In this document: piece after piece, positions 6,273 to 10,220 of the stretch | Position numbering within the stretch: the first letter of the stretch is position 1 | Layout: each line of letters starts with the position of its first letter | Assembly (NCBI GenBank): GCA_016188625.1 | Contig: JACPHL010000285.1 | Location: forward strand, 28,422 to 38,641 | Direction: 5' to 3' | DNA: 10,220 nt | DNA from: Candidatus Rokuibacteriota bacterium | GTDB lineage: Bacteria > Methylomirabilota > Methylomirabilia > Rokubacteriales > JACPHL01 | Program-made: the position numbers and the translations under genes | The notes under the pieces: generated by a model | What the model saw: the letters and a program-made list of their open reading frames with translations, nothing else | Told to the model about the DNA's origin: nothing | The model's database searches: none

Positions 6273-6367
6273 TCGGGCGGGACCGCTGATCCGGGGGCTT
6301 GACCCTGCGCCGGAAACGTGTTTTGTTCTCTTTAGGGCCAACTGGGCTGGAACGGGGCCTCGCCGTG

Positions 6368-8251
6368 ATGCAGCCGCGTGTCCCCAGGGTCTTCGCCCCA
6401 TCAGGCCACGCGATCCGCGCGAGCCTTGCCGGGATCGTCGCCGTCGTAGGGGTCGCGCTCGCCCCGGTCGCCGCCGCAGACGCGGTCCGCTTCCCGCTCA
6501 CGCTCGATTATCAGACCCTGCAGCTCGCGATACGGAAGCACCTCCGCGACGAGTCAGGCGGCGAGCTCGTGCTCTGGCGGACGGATGACGGCTGCGGCAC
6601 CTTCACCCTGCGCGAGCCGACGGTCTCGGCCGCCGCGGGTCGGCTGCGGATCGCCGGGCCCGGCGCCGCGCGCGCGGCCATCCCCTTCCTCGGCTGGTGC
6701 TGGGCGGAGGCGTCCTGGGACGGCCCCGTCGCGATCCTCGCGCGCCCGGAGCTCGGGCCCGACTGGAAGCTGCGCCTCCGCGACCTCGACACGCGGCTCG
6801 GCGAGGCGGAGGGGTCCGGGGGCGTGGCGCGCCGCGTCGCCGCCGTCGTGGCGCGGTGGGCCGAGCGGGAGGTCGCGGACTTCGCGTTCGACCTGGGGCC
6901 GCCCGTCCAGGAGGTCCGGGCTCTCCTCGGGTCCTTCGCCGCGACGGCCCAGGCCGCGCCGCTCCTGGCGGCGCTCCAGACCCTGCGGCCCGTCGCGGTC
7001 ACGGTCGAGCCCGACGGGGTCAAGGTCGATCTCTCGATCGACCTGCCGTCGGCGCCCGCGGCGCCGCGGGCGCCCGAAGCGGCCCTCACCCCCGATGAGT
7101 TGAAGCGCTGGGAGGCGCGGCTCGAGAGCTGGGACGGCTTCCTGGTCTTCCTGGTCAAGAACCTCGGCGTCCTCGAGACGGACGCGGAGGCCCAGGACGA
7201 GCTGCTCGACGTGCTCCTCTCCGCCCGGCATGAGCTCACGGACGTCCTCGGGCGGGGTCCCGAGGCGGGCGTGGACCCGGTCCGCCAGCTCTTCCTCAAC
7301 ACGTGGAGCCGGGTCCGCGCCATCGTCCGCCGCGCGGCGCTCCGCAGCGGCGACGAGACACGCGCGCTCCGGTACGTCACGTTCCTGACGGCGGGCGACG
7401 CGCTCGCGGCGCTCGAGGCGGCCGCCCCGGCGGCGGGGCTCGAGATCTCGGCCGACGGGCTCAGGCGCCTCGCCCGCGTGCTCGACCCCGCGTACGCGGG
7501 CGATCCGGTCGAGTACTCGGACCTGCCGGATTCCACGCTCCGCCAACTCTTCAAGTTCCGCGACCCCGACGCGCCGCCGCGGCGGAGCCGGCGGCGCGCG
7601 CCGGGCAGCTGGGACTGGATCGGGCCGCGCGCCGCGCACGCCGCGGAGGCCGACGCCGAGTGGGTCGCGCTCGGTCACCGCCTCGCCGGTTGGGTCCCCG
7701 ACTACAGGGAGGTCCGCGCCTACCGCGACACCGTCGCGAGGCTCCTCGAGGTGGCCGTCGAGCGCACGGTCGATCCCGACCGGCTCGACCCGCGCTTCGA
7801 GCGGCTCTTCGAGCACCTGGTGAAGGCCGTGGCCTGGCAGGAGAGCTGCTGGCGGCAGTTCGTCCGGAGCGGCGGGCGCGTTACCTACATCGCCTCGCGC
7901 ACCGGCGACGTCGGCATGATGCAGATCAACGTCCGCGTCTGGCGCGGTTTCTTCGACCCGCAGAAGCTCCGCTGGAACGCCGCGTACAACGCCGGGGCCG
8001 GCGCGGAGATCCTCTGGCACCTCCTCACGCGCTACGGCGTGCGCGAGGCGCGGGCGGGGTTCGACAACGCCCCGCGCGCGACCTTCGCCGCTTACAACGG
8101 CGGGCCGTCCCGCCACCGCCGATACCGGCTGGCCACGACGCCGCCGCGCATCCGCGCCATCGACCACGCGTTCTGGGAGAAGTACCGAGCCGTCGCAGCG
8201 GGCGACGCCGAGGACCGCGTCCTCTGCCTCCCGCCGGGCGTCACCTCCTGA
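6368..8251 (+). CDS. Exported SLT-type lytic transglycosylase with long unrecognised N-terminal region
   Basis: From the ATG at 6368 the protein has 627 residues. It begins with a signal peptide (about 16-37, hydrophobic, ending PVAAADA), so it acts in the periplasm on peptidoglycan. The C-terminal quarter is an SLT domain: catalytic Glu492 in VAWQES, GDVGMMQIN (514-522), NAAYNAGAGAEIL (537-549) and the closing AAYNGGPS (574-581). The preceding 450 residues match no family I can name with confidence. The early part (WAEASWDGPVAILARPELGPDWKLRLRDLD) has the beta-strand feel of lipid-binding-like DUFs, and the middle is helical with an Arg-rich linker (about 405-412). An upstream in-frame TTG at 6299 was not chosen because it would put 23 polar residues before the signal. 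GTG 6365 is an equal alternative. Cell-wall cleavage is confident; the substrate role is not. Confidence 0.85.
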   Translation: MQPRVPRVFAPSGHAIRASLAGIVAVVGVALAPVAAADAVRFPLTLDYQTLQLAIRKHLRDESGGELVLWRTDDGCGTFTLREPTVSAAAGRLRIAGPGAARAAIPFLGWCWAEASWDGPVAILARPELGPDWKLRLRDLDTRLGEAEGSGGVARRVAAVVARWAEREVADFAFDLGPPVQEVRALLGSFAATAQAAPLLAALQTLRPVAVTVEPDGVKVDLSIDLPSAPAAPRAPEAALTPDELKRWEARLESWDGFLVFLVKNLGVLETDAEAQDELLDVLLSARHELTDVLGRGPEAGVDPVRQLFLNTWSRVRAIVRRAALRSGDETRALRYVTFLTAGDALAALEAAAPAAGLEISADGLRRLARVLDPAYAGDPVEYSDLPDSTLRQLFKFRDPDAPPRRSRRRAPGSWDWIGPRAAHAAEADAEWVALGHRLAGWVPDYREVRAYRDTVARLLEVAVERTVDPDRLDPRFERLFEHLVKAVAWQESCWRQFVRSGGRVTYIASRTGDVGMMQINVRVWRGFFDPQKLRWNAAYNAGAGAEILWHLLTRYGVREARAGFDNAPRATFAAYNGGPSRHRRYRLATTPPRIRAIDHAFWEKYRAVAAGDAEDRVLCLPPGVTS

Positions 8252-8267
8252 CCGGCCCGAGGGCCGG
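8252..8267. terminator. GC hairpin between convergent genes
   Basis: CCGGCCC (8252-8258) and GGGCCGG (8261-8267) form a perfect inverted repeat between the stop of the transglycosylase (8249-8251) and the stop of the leftward gene (8272-8274). Its position fits a bidirectional terminator, but there is no T-run on either side, so termination strength is uncertain. Confidence 0.35.
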
Positions 8268-8271
8268 CCCT

Positions 8272-8697
8272 TCAGCGCGGCCGGCTCACGAAGATCGTCA
8301 CGGCGAAAGGCTGGACCCTCCCGCGCTCGTCCGGGATCTCGAACATCCCCTTGGCCCGCTCGATCCTGATCTCCAGCTCCGGCACGCCCACATGGGGGTC
8401 CCCGCGGACGATCCGATAGCTCTGGATGCCGTCCGGCTCCTGCCGGAACTCGGCCCGCTGGCCGGTCTTCTCCTCGTAGAACCGGACGACCTCCGTGGCG
8501 ACCGCGTTCGTGGCGAACAGGTGCCGGACGGCGGGCCCCTCCTTGAAGCTCGTGATGTAGGTCGCCTTGGGGAAGGTCGGCACTCCCACCTCCTCCGCGG
8601 TCGGGGCGGCGGGTTGCTCCGCGCCCGTCAGGCCCGCCACCAGGAGCAGGCCGACGAGGACTCCTCCGATTGCCATGCCTCGTCGCTTCGCCATCAT
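8272..8697 (-). CDS. Small exported protein of unknown function
   Basis: This 141-residue protein has a clear signal peptide: KRR near the start, hydrophobic 9-25, and likely cleavage after TGA (residue 26). The mature part begins with VGVPTFPKATYITSF and continues with RHLFATNAVATEVVRFYEEKTG. That pattern recalls small periplasmic or lipoprotein-like domains with a proline-rich opening (VPxYPGA) and an F/Y-xT-N-xxxxxVVxFY motif; no function is assigned. The tail ends in alternating strands (VPELEIRIERAKG, PFAVTIFVSRPR). The ATG at 8697 is preceded on its strand by GGGAGAAG, a good ribosome site; a second ATG follows directly. It lies 72 bases downstream of the crotonase on the same strand, so cotranscription is possible. 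I see no promoter or gene in that gap. Confidence 0.75.
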   Translation of the reverse strand: MMAKRRGMAIGGVLVGLLLVAGLTGAEQPAAPTAEEVGVPTFPKATYITSFKEGPAVRHLFATNAVATEVVRFYEEKTGQRAEFRQEPDGIQSYRIVRGDPHVGVPELEIRIERAKGMFEIPDERGRVQPFAVTIFVSRPR

Positions 8698-8769
8698 CGT
8701 TCTTCTCCCGCTAGAGGTTCTGACCCCGTGCCGGACCCGGGGCGGCGTGCCCGCCGTCTGCCCGGCGGC

Positions 8770-9552
8770 TCACCGCCCCTTGAACTGGGCCCTGCGCTTC
8801 TCCAGGAAGGCCCGCACCCCCTCGGCGTGATCCTCGGTGGCGAAGGCGATGGCCCAGGCCTTGGCCTCGACGGCGAGGCCGGCCTCCAGGGCGAGGTCGT
8901 GCCCCTCGTCGATCGCCTCCTTGATCAGCCGGAGGGTCACGGCCGACTTCTCGCGGAGCTTCTCGGCCAGGGCCCGCGCCTCCGCCATGAGCTGGTCCGG
9001 CGGGACCACCCGGTTGACCAGGCCGATCCGGTAGGCCTCGTGGGCGTCGAGCATCTCGCCCGTCAGGCAGATCTCCTTGGCCCGGTGCCGCCCCACCAGG
9101 CGCGCGAGTCGCTGGGTCCCCCCGGCGCCGGGGAGGACGCCGAGGTTGACCTCGGGCTGGCCGAAGCGGGCGGTCTCAGCGGCGATCACCAGGTCGCAGA
9201 CCTGGGTCAGCTCGCACCCGCCCCCGAGGGCGAAGCCGTTGACGGCGGCGAGGGTGGGCTGGGGGAGCCGCTCGATCCGGGTGTAGAGGGCCTGGATCCG
9301 CTGCGAGAAGCCGAGGGCCTCGACGGCCGAGAGGGCCTGGAACTCCGTGATGTCGGCGCCGGCCATGAAGGCCCGGTCCCCCGCCCCCGTGATGATCACG
9401 ACCCGGACCGCCGGGTCCCGCTCGAGCTCCGCCACGAGCTGGGCCAGCTCGCGCGTCATCTCCTGGTTGATCGCGTTCAGGGCCTTGGGCCGGTTCAGCG
9501 TGACGGTGGCGATCCCGTTGGCGCGCTCCACGAGCAGGGTGTTGAAGGCCAT
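8770..9552 (-). CDS. Enoyl-CoA hydratase/isomerase (crotonase) family protein
   Basis: This 260-residue protein has the full crotonase fold. The oxyanion-hole stretch [11 protein letters not shown] is at 61-71. [20 protein letters not shown] (105-124) carries the first catalytic Glu at 114, and [19 protein letters not shown] (131-149) carries the second at 134. With both Glu residues present, syn-hydration of trans-2-enoyl-CoA in fatty-acid or amino-acid beta-oxidation is the likely reaction. The chain-length preference cannot be read. The C-terminal helices ([31 protein letters not shown]) are normal, and the length is typical. The start is ATG 9552, preceded on its strand by GGAGGAGGGAG. 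A dehydrogenase or thiolase partner is not in view. A BCAA transporter nearby could hint at branched-chain catabolism, but the strands and spacing do not support one operon. Confidence 0.93.
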   Translation of the reverse strand: MAFNTLLVERANGIATVTLNRPKALNAINQEMTRELAQLVAELERDPAVRVVIITGAGDRAFMAGADITEFQALSAVEALGFSQRIQALYTRIERLPQPTLAAVNGFALGGGCELTQVCDLVIAAETARFGQPEVNLGVLPGAGGTQRLARLVGRHRAKEICLTGEMLDAHEAYRIGLVNRVVPPDQLMAEARALAEKLREKSAVTLRLIKEAIDEGHDLALEAGLAVEAKAWAIAFATEDHAEGVRAFLEKRRAQFKGR

Positions 9553-9590
9553 CGCTCCCTCCTCCCCGACCTCACCGCACGGTGCACGGG

Positions 9591-10220
9591 ATGACCGCTC
9601 AAGTATACGACAAATCCCGGGGCCGAACAGCGGCGCGTCGCACCCGCCCCGGGGGTCCCCGGGTGAGAGGGGTAGATGGGCTCTGGGCGTACGAGATCGA
9701 CACGCGGGACACCATCGAGCGCTCGAAGAAGGAGATCCGGGACAAGATCCAGTGGTTCCTCAAGTTCGCGGACATCACCACGAAGGCGGACGACTTCGTG
9801 GAATCCGCCACCATGAATCCCGCCTTCGAAGAGTCCGCCATGTTCGAGAACATGGTGGACCTCATGTTGAAGGACGAGTACGACGTCTACGTCTTCGACA
9901 CGGCCCCCACCGCCAACGCCCGGCGCCTCCTGGGCATGTCCAAGGTGTACTCGCTCTGGGTGGACAAGATGCTGAAATCCCGGGAGGAGGCCCGGACCCT
10001 GCGCGAGATGCTCTCCTTCACCAAGAAGAAAGAGGAGGACCCGCTCCTCGAGTATCTCCTCCAGTTCCGGGCCCGGATGGCCCAGGCCCGCCAGCGCCTG
10101 ACCGACGCCGAGAGGACCGCGTTCTTCTTCGTGACGCTCCCCGAGGCGCTCCCCATCGCCGTCATCACCCGCTTCATCGGCTGGTTCCACGATTTCGGCA
10201 TCCCGGTCGGCGGGGTGGTC
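9591..10220 (+). CDS. ArsA/GET3-family ATPase lacking its P-loop end; runs off the window
   Basis: An open frame runs from ATG 9591 past the window edge (210 residues). ArsA-like sequence starts only near 9672 (VDGLWAYEIDTRDT) and continues through DVYVFDTAPTANARRLL (from about residue 98; Asp103 begins the DTAP motif), a charged helical part (KSREEARTLREM, FTKKKEEDPL) and VTLPEALPIAVITRF. Members of this family, which power arsenite efflux or tail-anchored protein handling, normally carry GKGGVGKT and a DTDPA motif within the first 50 residues. Neither is present here, and the 27 residues before the homology (MTAQVYDKSR and onward, Arg-rich) look like translated spacer. The ATG has no good ribosome site and overlaps the likely crotonase promoter. 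The gene is probably 5'-truncated, by rearrangement or an assembly join; a separately encoded P-loop part is the less likely option. Confidence 0.65.
   Translation, partial: MTAQVYDKSRGRTAARRTRPGGPRVRGVDGLWAYEIDTRDTIERSKKEIRDKIQWFLKFADITTKADDFVESATMNPAFEESAMFENMVDLMLKDEYDVYVFDTAPTANARRLLGMSKVYSLWVDKMLKSREEARTLREMLSFTKKKEEDPLLEYLLQFRARMAQARQRLTDAERTAFFFVTLPEALPIAVITRFIGWFHDFGIPVGGVV
9602..9630 (-). promoter_or_regulatory. Possible promoter of the crotonase gene
   Basis: On the leftward strand TATACT (complement of 9602-9607) is a good -10. Seventeen bases upstream the sequence is CTGTTC (complement of 9625-9630), only a weak -35. Transcription would start near 9595, giving about 43 untranslated bases before ATG 9552. 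The short AT-rich patch stands out against the GC-rich surroundings. Confidence 0.4.

Noticed and set aside
6299-6367. TTG start and a TTGACC promoter-like box upstream of the transglycosylase
   Set aside because: The TTG would place a polar stretch ahead of a clean signal peptide, and no convincing -10 is found at proper spacing from TTGACC.
7303-9594. 763-codon plus-strand frame through slt and antisense to the crotonase
   Set aside because: It crosses three genes on both strands, and the product has biased composition with no recognisable motif.
9495-10190. Minus-strand frame opposite the ArsA-like gene
   Set aside because: Antisense to coherent ArsA-family protein sequence; His/Glu/Gly-rich shadow.
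1-10220. CRISPR arrays, tRNA or rRNA genes, insertion sequences
   Set aside because: No repeated spacer pattern, cloverleaf-like sequence, transposase motif or terminal inverted repeat was seen on either strand.

Overview
This is a very GC-rich bacterial window. The flanks look well above 70% G+C by eye, with GTG starts and tight operon packing. The mix of a branched-chain amino acid type ABC transporter, a membrane-anchored c-type cytochrome, a crotonase and an ArsA-like ATPase would suit an uncultivated GC-rich soil or subsurface lineage such as Rokubacteria/Methylomirabilota or a deltaproteobacterium-like group. That placement is only a guess. No tRNA, rRNA, CRISPR array or insertion sequence was seen.

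Region 1 (1-3387, + strand) is the end of a liv operon. It holds the C-terminal part of the LivH permease, then LivM permease, LivG ATPase, LivF ATPase and a small monohaem cytochrome c. Gene borders overlap or nearly abut from livM onward. The exception is a 97-base livH-livM gap holding a strong hairpin and a possible 9-codon leader reading frame whose stop overlaps the livM GTG start. LivF has Asp where the catalytic Glu after Walker B is expected.

Region 2 (about 3350-6272, + strand) differs in base and codon use: it is AT-richer and uses ATA, AGG, AGA and AAA codons. It begins with a frameshifted C-terminal stub of a type I restriction specificity subunit (HsdS). An AT-rich control region follows, with a sigma70-like promoter whose -10 lies inside a 13-bp inverted repeat. 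Next come a Fic-family AMP-transferase with a C-terminal winged-helix and, overlapping it by one base (TGATG), a cyclic-2,3-diphosphoglycerate-synthase-like P-loop NTPase. This looks like an acquired module: an autoregulated Fic protein co-translated with a cDPGS-like GTPase, sitting in the remains of a restriction locus.

Region 3 (6273-9552) returns to GC-rich sequence. It has an exported SLT-type lytic transglycosylase with a long unrecognised N-terminal region (+). Convergent to it are a small exported protein of unknown function and an enoyl-CoA hydratase (both -). A GC-rich hairpin lies between the convergent stops.

Region 4 (9553-10220) has a likely crotonase promoter pointing left. 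An ArsA/GET3-type ATPase then runs off the right edge (+); its P-loop end is absent, suggesting a 5' truncation or rearrangement near 9660.
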